Source: Lepas anatifera (taxonomy: Eukaryota > Arthropoda > Thecostraca > Lepadidae). From it: a stretch of DNA of 64,000 bases. Position numbers and translations under genes: made by a program. This document shows positions 43,501 through 48,771 of the stretch, in pieces. Within the stretch, counting starts at the first letter, position 1, and each line of letters opens with the position of its first letter. A model generated the notes under the pieces. That model searched no databases. It was not told where the DNA came from and saw only the letters and a program-made list of their open reading frames with translations. The stretch is taken from positions 3,729,001-3,793,000 of the forward strand of contig JAOTON010001526.1 of the NCBI GenBank assembly GCA_034440635.1. Reading direction: 5' to 3'.

Positions 43501-45107
43501 CCCGGTGGGGCGAGGGTTAACACGCGCACTGGAGGGGGGGCTTCGGAGGCCCCCCACCTGTTTTTCCAAGGTGACCGGAGAACCGCTTGTAGCCGAAAAA
43601 CGAAACCTGGCCACATTTAACAAAATTTAATAGCGCGTCGATTGGTGAAGACTTTTTGAAAATCGGCCGAACATTTTTGACTTATAGGCTTTCAAAGTCA
43701 GACCTGCATTTTGAGATCGCCGTAAACGCGCGGTCGGACCAGTTAGCTTGCATTGAAGACCGAGTGGTGACGTCATAACGTCATATAAGCGGGATTATAT
43801 GTCAAGGTCACTTCACATGAAAGTCAAGGTCAAGGTCAAAGGTCACAGTTCAAGGTCATATCTGCACTTTCAAGGTCACTGACCACTGTGCGTCCGGCCA
43901 AATGACGTTACCCGGTCTAACATATACTATGCTATGACGTCATCGGTAGGGTACCCCAATACAAAGGTCAAGGTGAAAGGTCATTGGGAAAGGTCAATCC
44001 TCATTTCCCGCCAAACAGTCGCTACAGTGTTAGTCAAAGTGTAAATAATAAGTAGTATACAATATGGTGACCTTAAAGGTCAATGACCTTGAATGACCTT
44101 GACCCAAAAGTTGTGGGGAAGCCTCTTTTAGACCTCTTCTCTATGAACCTTGTCTGCCTTTAGCTTATTCCCGCCATTTTCCCGCATAATCACAGCATTT
44201 ACCAATCGATCCCCAGCATGGCCAATATTTGACCTTTACGACCTCGTTTGACCTTAAAGATATTGACCTAGGTCAATGAAAATTGGTCATCATGTAGATC
44301 ACCATAGCCGCGATCACCCACCTACCAAGTGGCGTTTTTCTAACCCTCTTAGTTTCCGAGATCTTAGGGGGGCCTACCAGGCCCCCTCCAGTGCGCGTTA
44401 GTGCCAGACCCCCCTCCAGTGCGGGTGTTAAACGGATAAGCCGTCCCGAAGCTTGGAAGCCGTTTATCTGGCAATCATTTTTTTAAATTTATCTAGTCAG
44501 AAAACGACCCAATTTTCTCCTCAATTCCGATCAGGATCGCACGATGTATTTGGATGCATTTACGATACGAATAGAGCTTTCAGCAATGTAAACCGAACTT
44601 CAATCCGCTTCTCGTCAATCTGTATCCTACCAGGTCTGGCAGCAAATGGCAGCGTGATGGTAAAGCTTTTCCTTACAGCGCAGAAGTAAGGGAGAGTAGT
44701 CTGCAGAAGGCAATACTTTCTTTGCATTAAATGAAATAAAACAAAGCAAAAATGCATTAAACTTTAAACAAAATTCATTAAACAAAACTAACATTATTGA
44801 AACAAAATTATATATTTGGGTTCTAGACATATTCAGACAAAACTGATTATATTATAGATAAAACTGATATTGAAGACTTTTTCTATCCCTTGCAGCTATG
44901 TCCGTAGCCAATGGAAACCGCGATCGCTGTATCTTGATTCTCAGCTTTATCCGGATCGCCTCACTGCGCATGCAAACTGGGTCTGTGAGGAGCCAGAAAT
45001 GCCTCACCTGGTTGGGTGTAAACGCCAGCCTTTTTATGTTTCTTCTCCAAGTAACCAAGCACAATAAGCACGAACAAACAGACAAAGCATGTCCAGAGAA
45101 ACCACAT
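7381..45107 (-). CDS. Putative phosphoenolpyruvate synthase-like gene, 10 exons, 3' end outside window
   Basis: Joined exons (descending): 45107-45008, 17641-17460, 16586-16451, 16314-16200, 13760-13568, 12334-12090, 9083-8947, 8818-8665, 7992-7806, 7520-7381. They give 529 codons plus two bases, with no stop, and every donor/acceptor phase matches. Seen: an N-terminal hydrophobic anchor (residues about 2-18), a long diverged N-terminal region, then the start of a PPDK N-terminal (ATP-grasp-type) domain with the motif LVGGKATSLA near residue 455 and VPPAVVVTAAGW just after residue 483. This domain order is that of the arthropod proteins named putative phosphoenolpyruvate synthase, about 1,200-1,300 residues long. 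In the bacterial relatives this domain binds ATP for dikinase or phosphotransfer chemistry; the animal substrate is not known to me. The rest of the ATP-grasp domain and the phospho-histidine domain are absent, so further exons must lie left of 7381. The anchor suggests a membrane location. The family call rests on remembered family patterns, not an alignment. Confidence 0.78.
7806..7992 (-). CDS. Exon 9: start of the PPDK N-terminal domain
   Basis: Acceptor CGTATCATCAG at 7993 supplies A, completing Pro. It encodes YQGACPVKAELSLPLL, a Ser/Pro linker, then LEDPACRCEALVGGKATSLA. The VGGKxxSLA glycine-lysine loop is the hallmark at the start of PEP synthase and pyruvate phosphate dikinase N-terminal domains. 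The donor GCCACG|GTACGA is phase 0. Confidence 0.8.
8401..8600. repeat. Dispersed repeat shared with 56.4 kb
   Basis: Shares the words GGGGGCA, ATCCGGATCAG, GCGCCAA and AAAACCTAT with 56380-56600. Lies in intron 8 of the minus-strand gene. Confidence 0.4.
8665..8818 (-). CDS. Exon 8 of the PEP synthase-like gene
   Basis: Acceptor ACTTGTTTCAG at 8819 supplies CT, so G+CT gives Ala and the joined protein reads QFTAGGKTHAAAF. It ends SGIAEFGY plus CC, and the donor is GTGAGT (phase 2). The family has xGWGxAEWQYR at this place; here the Trp residues are replaced, so the motif has diverged. Confidence 0.72.
8947..9083 (-). CDS. Exon 7 of the PEP synthase-like gene
   Basis: Acceptor TTAGCCAAG|G at 9084 gives one base, completing CAG after exon 6. 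It encodes 45 residues plus one base, with VYGLYVPPSLDVLVLSDCSL, PDLAEQQDVPAAFNIQFT. The family has here a YGYVxxP strand, an LxLxxxGE-like turn and a FxFxAG strand. The donor ACCG|GTGGGT is weak, but its phase 1 is confirmed by exon 8. The acceptor borders directly on the minisatellite. Confidence 0.74.
9084..11520. repeat. 2.4-kb minisatellite abutting exon 7 (38/35/18-bp units)
   Basis: The main unit is 38 bp (GTAATAACGCCGTACGCAGG then GATGTCGAGGCACAGTGG), mixed with 35-bp units carrying CACCAGGCTGCCGAGACATG and an 18-bp unit. The stretch 9361-9720 repeats almost exactly at 9721-10080, a 360-bp higher-order repeat. The long minus-strand frames here (up to 418 codons, in three frames) arise from units without stops and are not proteins. 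The 35-bp unit resembles the first bases of exon 7 (coding RLGSLVYG), so the array appears to have grown from the exon edge. Confidence 0.9.
12090..12334 (-). CDS. Exon 6 of the PEP synthase-like gene
   Basis: Acceptor GACCGCAG at 12335 (phase 0) or GGGACAG at 12321 (phase 2), pairing with the two exon 5 donors. It encodes GYLRFGCLHGHISL, VEVRLRGPRLHRWGG and LTDGSMLYIR. These fit the family run QFGxLxGxV, LRGxRxRxWG, then a D-G strand motif. Donor CA|GTGAGT is phase 2 and joins G at 9083 to restore Gln. It is Arg- and GC-rich, unlike the AT-rich introns around it. Confidence 0.78.
12487..13412 (+). mobile_element. TTAA element, family B copy 2 (degenerate)
   Basis: The left end, ACACGCGCTGG, has lost TTAA. 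The interior (TTTGACTTATAGGCTT, GAGATCGCC) and the CCCCTCCAGTGCGCG right end match family B. Carries TGGTCAATGACCT at 13061-13073. Lies in intron 5. Confidence 0.65.
13568..13760 (-). CDS. Exon 5 of the PEP synthase-like gene
   Basis: Acceptor CTTCTGCAG at 13761 supplies the single base needed after exon 4 (AG+G = Arg). The exon encodes LVSAKLSFLWRPLSAPVDL and AVARELWTPDFL, which follow the family pattern FxWRPxxxxxD then ALAREPWxxEFF. The donor is ambiguous: TCA|GTATCT after 13568 (phase 0) or AC|GTCAGT after 13572 (phase 2). Each has a matching exon 6 acceptor. Confidence 0.75.
14079..14334. mobile_element. Short TIR element, GATCCAG type
   Basis: Starts CATAGGGGATCCAG and ends CTGGATCTGCCTATG, an imperfect inverted pair. 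Non-coding. Lies in intron 4. Confidence 0.55.
14769..15784 (+). mobile_element. TTAA element, family A copy 2
   Basis: Same termini and interior as 1348-2364, bounded by TTAA, in intron 4 of the minus-strand gene and in the same orientation on the plus strand. Confidence 0.88.
16200..16314 (-). CDS. Exon 4 of the PEP synthase-like gene
   Basis: Acceptor GTGCTGTTAG at 16315 (phase 1) and donor CTCAG|GTGAGC (phase 2). It encodes GLVLQCVVPMRLWRISYHG followed by QL, matching the family signature in which LxLxCxxPxxxWRIxFNGxLR precedes a variable linker. Too short to stand out as an open frame; found from the phase gap between exons 3 and 5. Confidence 0.74.
16451..16586 (-). CDS. Exon 3 of the PEP synthase-like gene
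   Basis: Acceptor TGTGCACACAG at 16587 (phase 0) and donor CCGG|GTCAGT (phase 1). It encodes 45 residues containing VYGCDASGHSLLVQMARR and LVLLLN. This fits the family block in which a strand of the type FYGxDxxGxSL is followed by RRxxRxAxxxLxL. It continues directly from CKPLNNAE of exon 2. Confidence 0.78.
17076..17500 (-). repeat. Minisatellite, 8 copies of 54 bp, each with an in-frame splice donor
   Basis: Eight tandem copies of a 54-bp unit; one copy is 60 bp. Read on the minus strand, each holds the exon tail coding EAEHCKPLNNAE and then a GT donor. Donors follow 17460, 17406, 17352, 17298, 17244, 17190, 17136 and 17076. The first seven read GTGAGA; the last reads GTAAGA. As 54 is divisible by three, read-through adds 18 residues per unit without a stop. 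Units are almost identical, so the expansion is recent. Confidence 0.92.
17460..17641 (-). CDS. Exon 2 of the PEP synthase-like gene, with a repeated donor end
   Basis: Acceptor TTGCCGCAG|GT at 17642; 60 codons, from ICYDLKRVLAW to CKPLNNAE. The run FVPRPEDVEAEHCKPLNN fits the family segment just before the next conserved block. The first donor, GAG|GTGAGA after 17460, is phase 0. The same exon tail plus donor recurs seven more times downstream, to 17076, and the frame stays open throughout, so the true 3' limit could be any of eight sites. Confidence 0.75.
18265..18582 (-). mobile_element. Family M repeat, minus orientation
   Basis: Inverse of the M element at 40416-40921 (ACTTGAAGGTACGTTC, GAGGGATTCCTCCACG), without the inner hAT MITE found there. 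It lies just downstream of a J-family left end near 18093. Confidence 0.6.
18659..19501 (+). mobile_element. TTAA element, family C copy 1
   Basis: TTAACACGCGCATTGACGGG at the left and its inverse at the right, with TTAA at both ends; 843 bp. The interior has TGACCTGACCTGAGGTCAGG and a GCGGCGCTACGCGCCGCC hairpin near the right end. Confidence 0.9.
19511..20691 (+). mobile_element. TTAA element, family F copy 1
   Basis: Left TTAACCCTGCCCCGGTGGCG, right CCACCTGGGCGAAGGTTAA. Ten bases after C copy 1; its right TTAA is also the left TTAA of C copy 5. A second copy is near 51325-52511. Confidence 0.75.
20688..21990 (+). mobile_element. Family C copy 5, split by a family E element
   Basis: Family C sequence runs from 20688 to 20972 and resumes at 21876 (AAGCTGAATCGAATGATATA), exactly where the undisturbed copies continue. 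The right end is lost. Confidence 0.8.
20973..21875 (+). mobile_element. TTAA element, family E copy 1, nested
   Basis: TTAACCCCGCGCCACCGGGG at the left, TTAA at 21872-21875 on the right, inserted inside family C. Intact copies of the host show the site once, confirming TTAA duplication. Confidence 0.85.
22690..24665. repeat. Long inverted repeat, 300-bp arms, 1.35-kb loop
   Basis: The left arm (about 22690-23000) matches the inverse of about 24360-24665. Shared words include CTGAACCCAGCAAGTCCTGC and TTGACCTACACGTTCCC. Short frames in both arms resemble one another but have stops. Could be a degraded DNA transposon or an inverted duplication. Confidence 0.7.
24666..24740 (+). ncRNA. tRNA-derived fragment
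   Basis: A box A-like GTGGCCTAATGGC and a perfect T-arm (GTGGG, TTCAATC, CCCAC; box B). The acceptor ends do not pair, so it is more likely a SINE head or tRNA pseudogene than a working tRNA. Confidence 0.4.
25167..26140 (-). mobile_element. TTAA element, family D, minus orientation
   Basis: TTAA at 25167-25170 followed by CACCACGGTGGGGGTT; the interior is the inverse of D copies at 38378-41155 and 48088. The right end is eroded. Confidence 0.6.
26375..27106 (+). mobile_element. TTAA element, family G
   Basis: Left TTAACCCAGCACCGCATGGG; right CCCATGCGGTGATGGGTTGA, an imperfect inverse ending in TTGA. About 730 bp, non-coding. Confidence 0.7.
27252..28777 (+). mobile_element. TTAA element, family H
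   Basis: TTAACCCTATTTCCAACAGG at the left and GGAAATAGGGTTAA at the right. Contains a direct internal duplication of about 320 bp (27560-27800 against 27880-28100). Another H left end starts at 63949. Confidence 0.85.
29096..29947 (+). mobile_element. TTAA element, family C copy 2
   Basis: Intact termini and TTAA on both sides; 852 bp; highly similar to 18659-19501 and 39263-40108. Confidence 0.9.
30118..30690 (+). repeat. 600-bp dispersed repeat with tRNA-like start
   Basis: Matches the inverse of 46432-46990 over most of its length. The first 60 bp contain a possible RNA polymerase III-type motif (GGTTTGAACTC). Origin unknown. Confidence 0.6.
30691..32652. other. Unannotated intron sequence
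   Basis: Within intron 1 of the minus-strand gene. AT-rich, short frames only, no recognised repeat or exon. Confidence 0.5.
32653..33110 (+). mobile_element. TTAA MITE, family I copy 1
   Basis: TTAAAGGGAATGTGGCAC at the left and the inverse at the right; 458 bp. Copy 2 is at 58210-58663. Confidence 0.92.
33172..33547 (+). mobile_element. hAT-like element, CAGTGGCGGATC type, copy 1
   Basis: CAGTGGCGGATTCAG start, CTAGATCCACCACTG end. Duplication TCCATTAT/TCCATAAT at 33164-33171 and 33548-33555. Shares its interior with 38435-38796. Confidence 0.85.
33668..33780 (-). repeat. Family K repeat, minus orientation
   Basis: Inverse reads AGGGGTGTGGATTTCTATCT and then CACCCCCAATGATGT, as at 46138-46240; a shorter piece lies at 26318-26360. 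Confidence 0.5.
33818..38028 (+). mobile_element. Large hAT-like element (family J) filled with satellite
   Basis: Starts CATAGGCGTAGGAACCGGGG and ends GGTTCCTACGCCCCTG (imperfect inverse), with the imperfect 8-bp duplication GCTGGGAG/GCTGGAGG at 33810-33817 and 38029-38036. J-type left ends also occur near 18093 and 36854. About 4.2 kb and without a transposase frame; it may be a composite. Confidence 0.55.
34100..36830. repeat. Degenerate tandem array, GAGCTTGGTCTCAGGGGCCC type
   Basis: Units of about 22-30 bp built on CTTGGTCTCAGGGGCCCC, drifting along the array to GAGTCGGTCTCAGGG. Overlapping frames on both strands reflect the repeat, not genes. Confidence 0.85.
38435..38796 (+). mobile_element. 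hAT-like element, CAGTGGCGGATC type, copy 2
   Basis: CAGTGGCGGATCCAG start and GATCCACCACTG end; imperfect duplication CAGGTTCC/TAGGTTTC. Inserted in family D. Confidence 0.82.
39263..40108 (+). mobile_element. TTAA element, family C copy 3, nested in D
   Basis: Intact termini and TTAA at both ends. The host reads AAAACCTGC before and GTAGTCCCAGATGACC after. Confidence 0.9.
40416..40921 (+). mobile_element. Family M element with 10-bp duplication
   Basis: Flanked by AGATTGACCC at 40406-40415 and 40922-40931. Interrupted by a 187-bp MITE. Inverse copy at 18265-18582. Confidence 0.75.
40687..40873 (+). mobile_element. hAT-like MITE nested in family M
   Basis: CGGGGGCGTCGCC start, CGGCGCCCATG end, perfect 8-bp duplication GGTGTGAC at 40679-40686 and 40874-40881. 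Confidence 0.82.
41156..41990. other. Unannotated region
   Basis: No exon recognised. The last 200 bp are GC-rich and repeat-like, and end at the truncation point of a family E fragment. Confidence 0.45.
42000..42340 (+). mobile_element. Family E 3' fragment
   Basis: Right third of family E, ending CCGGTGGGGCGAAGGGTTAA; the left part is missing. Confidence 0.75.
42490..43520 (+). mobile_element. TTAA element, family E copy 2
   Basis: TTAACCCGCGCCCCACCGGG start and GGTGGGGCGAGGGTTAA end; about 1,030 bp, rich in AGGTCA. Its right TTAA is the left TTAA of family B copy 3. Confidence 0.9.
43517..44431 (+). mobile_element. TTAA element, family B copy 3
   Basis: TTAACACGCGCACTGGAGGG start; the right end carries the terminal motif CCCCTCCAGTGCG twice, 30 bases apart, before the final TTAA. 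Contains a perfect EcR-type palindrome at 44077-44089. Confidence 0.88.
44077..44089. promoter_or_regulatory. EcR/USP-type inverted repeat (IR1)
   Basis: AGGTCAATGACCT is a perfect match to the ecdysone response consensus RGGTCANTGACCY. It lies inside a transposon, 0.9 kb from exon 1 of the minus-strand gene. Function is not shown. Confidence 0.45.
45008..45107 (-). CDS. Exon 1: start codon and signal anchor of the PEP synthase-like gene
   Basis: ATG at 45107 has A at -3, and an in-frame TAA lies upstream, so this is the first usable start. It encodes 33 residues plus one base. Residues 2-18 are a hydrophobic stretch (WFLWTCFVCLFVLIVLG) followed by basic YLEKKHKK and then VYTQPG, a plausible signal anchor. 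The donor CCAG|GTGAGG leaves phase 1, which is completed by GT at 17641 to give PG followed by ICYDLKRV. Family members have a similar YTxPG then hydrophobic/basic junction. The link spans a 27-kb intron and is inferred from phase and family pattern only. Confidence 0.62.
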
Positions 45108-45203
45108 GTTTGTTAGTTCTGCGCTAGTCTGAAGCAGAAACCTGCAGAATCGTGAATTAGTTAGTTAGTTATTTGGGCCTTCAAACGCACAAGCCTCATA
45201 GGG

Positions 45204-45211
45204 TTATATAA
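45204..45211 (-). promoter_or_regulatory. Candidate TATA box for the PEP synthase-like gene
   Basis: TTATATAA on the minus strand, about 100 bases before the ATG at 45107, inside a near palindrome (ATAGGG, TTATATAA, CCCTAT). The position fits a short 5' UTR. No other core promoter element was recognised. Confidence 0.3.
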
Positions 45212-45935
45212 CGCCCTATAACCGCGAACACTGTTTTGCAGAGAAGGTAGGACATCCGGACCAAAGCCAAGCCGAACGGGCACTGGCTGCCAACGTGGTC
45301 GTTTTAGAAGCCACAGTCCATTACCGTCACGCTGTTTATCTTATCTGCTGCACACGAGAGTTCAACTGCCACGAGCATCTTACCAGAGATCTAAAAATTG
45401 GCCAGTGGTCACTACTGTTCCTAAAGAGGTGCACATCCAAGTTGAAATGAAGCACATGACATTGGTAACTGATTACGGCAATGCAAACTGAATCACAAGC
45501 CTATCTTATCTAAGCAGCACTTATTGTTCGACAAGACAAGTCCGCACACTCTCTATAATGAACACTTTTCACCTCTAAGCTCTCGTACTCATTGTCCCAG
45601 ACCATGGGCTGATCTAGGAGTGGACCCCGCTAAACCCCCTATAAAACGTCCGATATTTTACTCACTTTGACTGTTTTTGACCGATTCTCTCACAAACAAT
45701 TTCTAAAGCTTTCCTAGGATACTCCATAAACATTTACTCTAGATTCTCCCGTGGCCCTGACGGAGTTCAGTGTGATGTCAGGCACAAACATCCTTTGCCC
45801 AAACTCAGCAAAGTCCACGGTGCGTTGTCTTAAATACCGCAGCACTGACAACATTGCCGCTGGGCACCAAGTCTCCGCTCCAATGTTCCGGCGGACGCTG
45901 CTGTAGGGTTTGATCCCGATATGAGAGAGCAAGAG

Positions 45936-46047
45936 CAGGAGAGTGAGAAAGAGGAAGAGAGTGAGAAAGAGGGAGAGAGAGAAAGAGGGAGAGAGGGAGG
46001 GAGAGAGAGGGGGAAGAGAGAGCGAGAGAGAAGGGGAGAGAGAGATT
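45936..46047. repeat. Purine-rich (GA)n microsatellite
   Basis: About 110 bp of GAGAGA/GGGAGAGA on the plus strand. The frames across it are low-complexity. Confidence 0.92.
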
Positions 46048-46137
46048 AGGTCAGCTAATCGGATCCCCAAGAAAGAGTTTAAGCTAAACATATACAAAAT
46101 TCCTGCGTCATCATGTCTTCTAAGCAGCTGTTTAGAA

Positions 46138-46240
46138 CAGGGGTGTGGATTTATGTCTCCTTGGGTGTGCTCGAGCACCCCCAATGATGTGCTGGGCACC
46201 CCCAATGGTGGTTTTGGCACCCCCTCCCCCGACACACCAA
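46138..46240 (+). repeat. Family K repeat
   Basis: CAGGGGTGTGGATTT start and CACCCCCAATGATG body, as at 33668-33780. Confidence 0.5.
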
Positions 46241-46431
46241 AAGGTGAAGCAAATTCCTTATAAGTACGTAAATACAGGAAAATATCATCAAATACGTGTT
46301 CCACAGTGTCAGAGTGACTTCCTGCATCTGAGCTACAACTGAACATTTTACCAAACAATGCAAAGCTTCAGACATAATGGACAAAAACATCCATGATGTT
46401 TCCAGTCCCGTATGACATTTGGTGCCTTTTC

Positions 46432-46990
46432 CCCATCCAACACGGAACAAAGCAGCACATTATTCTTCTTCTGGTATATTATCTGGCTGTTCTTCGGGAG
46501 TGCTCGATATTAGTCCACACTCTCTATAACTTGTCCGACGGTTTAGTTAATGTCTCTCTCCTCCTTCCCTCGGTTACCTTGGGACCGGGCCCCAATCCTC
46601 TCCACTCAACCGAAACCCATCGCGACACTCCCGACTTCAGTGAACTCGGTCGCCGGCTAGCCTGTGCTGACCCGGCCGCCGCCTTTCCTGTAGCGAAGAG
46701 CAGCCTCGGATGGTGGGGCGGATAATCAAACCAATATAGGGAAAAGTATGGCTGGAAGTTTTTGAAAAACATCATGTTTATAGATATCCTGTTCATGGTC
46801 TAAAGCTCTTTCCTTTTCATGGTAGAATTTCAGCTGAATCTCTCGTTATACCAGTGGTTGCGCCTCTACCAATCAGCCGCCGCCATCCGCCGACAGCCGC
46901 GGTTGCCTGCGGGCTCAGAGGTTAGAGAGGTCACGCTGGGCGCCCCTGACGAGTTCAAGCCTCGGTGGGGAGGGGTCGCGGGCGGATTGT
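46432..46990 (-). repeat. 600-bp dispersed repeat, second copy
   Basis: Inverse of 30118-30690, including the tRNA-like GGCTTGAACTC end and the GTTTCGGTTGAGTGGAGAGG segment. Confidence 0.6.
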
Positions 46991-47061
46991 AATACCTACA
47001 TGCGTGGCATTGAGAATGGTGGTGGTTGTGTCAGCTGTAAGGTTTTATAGCAGGCGTATAT

Positions 47062-47062
47062 A

Positions 47063-47103
<41 letters not shown>
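47062..47103. repeat. (AT)n microsatellite
   Basis: About 40 bp of pure AT. Confidence 0.95.
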
Positions 47104-47106
<3 letters not shown>

Positions 47107-48087
47107 AGTTTTATTGTAGCAGGTGTAGGAGACATTCTGTGCACGGGGCTAAATATCTGGTTAAGTGTTTTAGATTGACTTTTTTAAATACTTTTTTAAA
47201 TTGACACACCTAGTACATATGACATGGACGTCTAGCTGACATTTCATGCGTATGCAACACTAGAAGTTTTATAGAGTTTAAATGTTTAATGATTATTTGG
47301 TGGAGGGATAAGTAGTCCTGACCATTTAAAAAGGAAGGTCCAATATAATGAATAAATATAAATAAATATGTTCTTGTTAGAATGTGTAAGTGCACACGAG
47401 TGTTGTTAATTCCGCTATTTTAGGTCAGTTTGTTCAAAAGTTGTAAGCTAAACAAATGTGTTCGTTACTTTTGAGACATTATTGTATAGACCCTGTATAT
47501 TTAGAGTAGGTACCTGCCCGCACTTTCGAACGTTTTCAATGCTATTTGAACCCGTGTGATCTCTGATCAGTTGATATGAAATAAGGTTGTTTCAAGATAA
47601 CGCAGGAGCTCTGCAGACTCCTAAACCTGATATGAGAACTCCAAGGCTAAGTTGCGTAAGCGATTGCAACTTGCCTTTTTCTGGCGCGTTGAGGTAAATA
47701 CCAATTTGATGCATAAAAATAGCAACAGAAACCAGTTTTTCCAGTGTGATGATGCGTCTGGTTCTGACTGGAGTGCACTATTTTGTAACGATAACATGTT
47801 TACGCGTGGGTGTTTCAGGAAGAGTTCGACGGCCCACAAAGTCAGTTCAGAACTTCAGTGTTATGTTTGACCTTGCTCACTCTCATCAACACCGTTGATG
47901 TTGATATAAATCTACGCTGAAAACGTAATGTACAACTGCATTGACAGCTTTTAACTATTCAACGTAAAATCCAATATTGTTATGATATCACTTAGAATGA
48001 AGATCAGATAAGACTATACTTCACTTCCACTTAAATTTTAGCGGATATTATATGATGTTATTGCCAGGCCCCTCTCCAGTGTGGGTA
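47104..48087. other. Unannotated intergenic sequence
   Basis: AT-rich, no exon or repeat end recognised, between the two divergent genes. Confidence 0.5.
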
Positions 48088-48310
48088 TTAACACCCGTCC
48101 CGGTGGGCCTCCGAGCCACCTTTGCCGTGGTGAAGGGGGGGTTCAAACACCCTCCCATCCTGGAACTCGGCTCCTGTGCAGGATAGCGAAAAAACGCGAA
48201 CGCTGTTGGATGGCTAATAAAAATTCGTCCAGAAACTACACTAGTCACTTTTTGGCTAGGATCGATATTGAGATCATGACAGGTTAAAGAAGGTGGCATG
48301 TTAGAGAAGA
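48088..48310 (+). mobile_element. Truncated family D element, left end
   Basis: TTAACACCCGTCCCGGTGGG start, GGGGTTCAAACACC, then breaks off. The preceding bases (CCTCTCCAGTGTGGGTATTAA) resemble a family B right end. Confidence 0.7.
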
Positions 48311-48439
48311 AGCTCTGATGCTCCCGCTCCATCCATTTGCATGGATGCAACTGTCGTCTCGACACGTTCATTTCGCGCCCTGTCGAACGTCATTTCCACT
48401 CTATGTTGTGCTCAGCCATTGCCAAATGGAAACGCTGAT

Positions 48440-48771
48440 CATAGAGGAACTGGAAAGCAACTCGTCATGAGCGGCCGGAAACCCCCACCTACCGCCGCGG
48501 CCGCTGGAAGTGTCGACATCGACGGACGGCGCTTCGTGACAGCCGGCAGTGACGCACCGCAGCCACCGCCGCTGCTCTCCCGCTGCGTGATCAGCGAGCG
48601 GCGCCAGTGCCACTGCCAGTTTCCGGGACAAAACAGTCCAATCACCACTGCGTCCGGCACTGACCTTCACCAGGTGCCGCAGAGGTGAAGGGGAGACCGG
48701 GTGTGCCAGCGGGAGCAGGCGTCACTCCGACAGCAAGCGGCGCTGCAGCAGCTTCCGACATCAGCTGCGGG
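48440..48771 (+). promoter_or_regulatory. GC/CpG-rich 5' flank of PDSS2
   Basis: This stretch is GC- and CpG-rich and continues into the coding region, while flanks on both sides are AT-rich. No TATA box was seen. Short frames on both strands are Ala/Pro-rich and unlike any family I know. Most simply 5' UTR plus promoter. Confidence 0.35.

Noticed and set aside
44560..44757. Minus-strand frame containing AVRKSFTITLPFAARPGRI, considered as an exon
   Set aside because: No family recognised and its splice phases do not fit between exons 1 and 2, which join directly.
48341..48688. 115-codon plus frame before PDSS2
   Set aside because: Low-complexity GC-rich frame in a different phase, with no family features.
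48685..48771. Upstream extension of the PDSS2 frame from a GTG
   Set aside because: GTG is not a usual start in animals; ATG 48772 is followed by a typical mitochondrial presequence.
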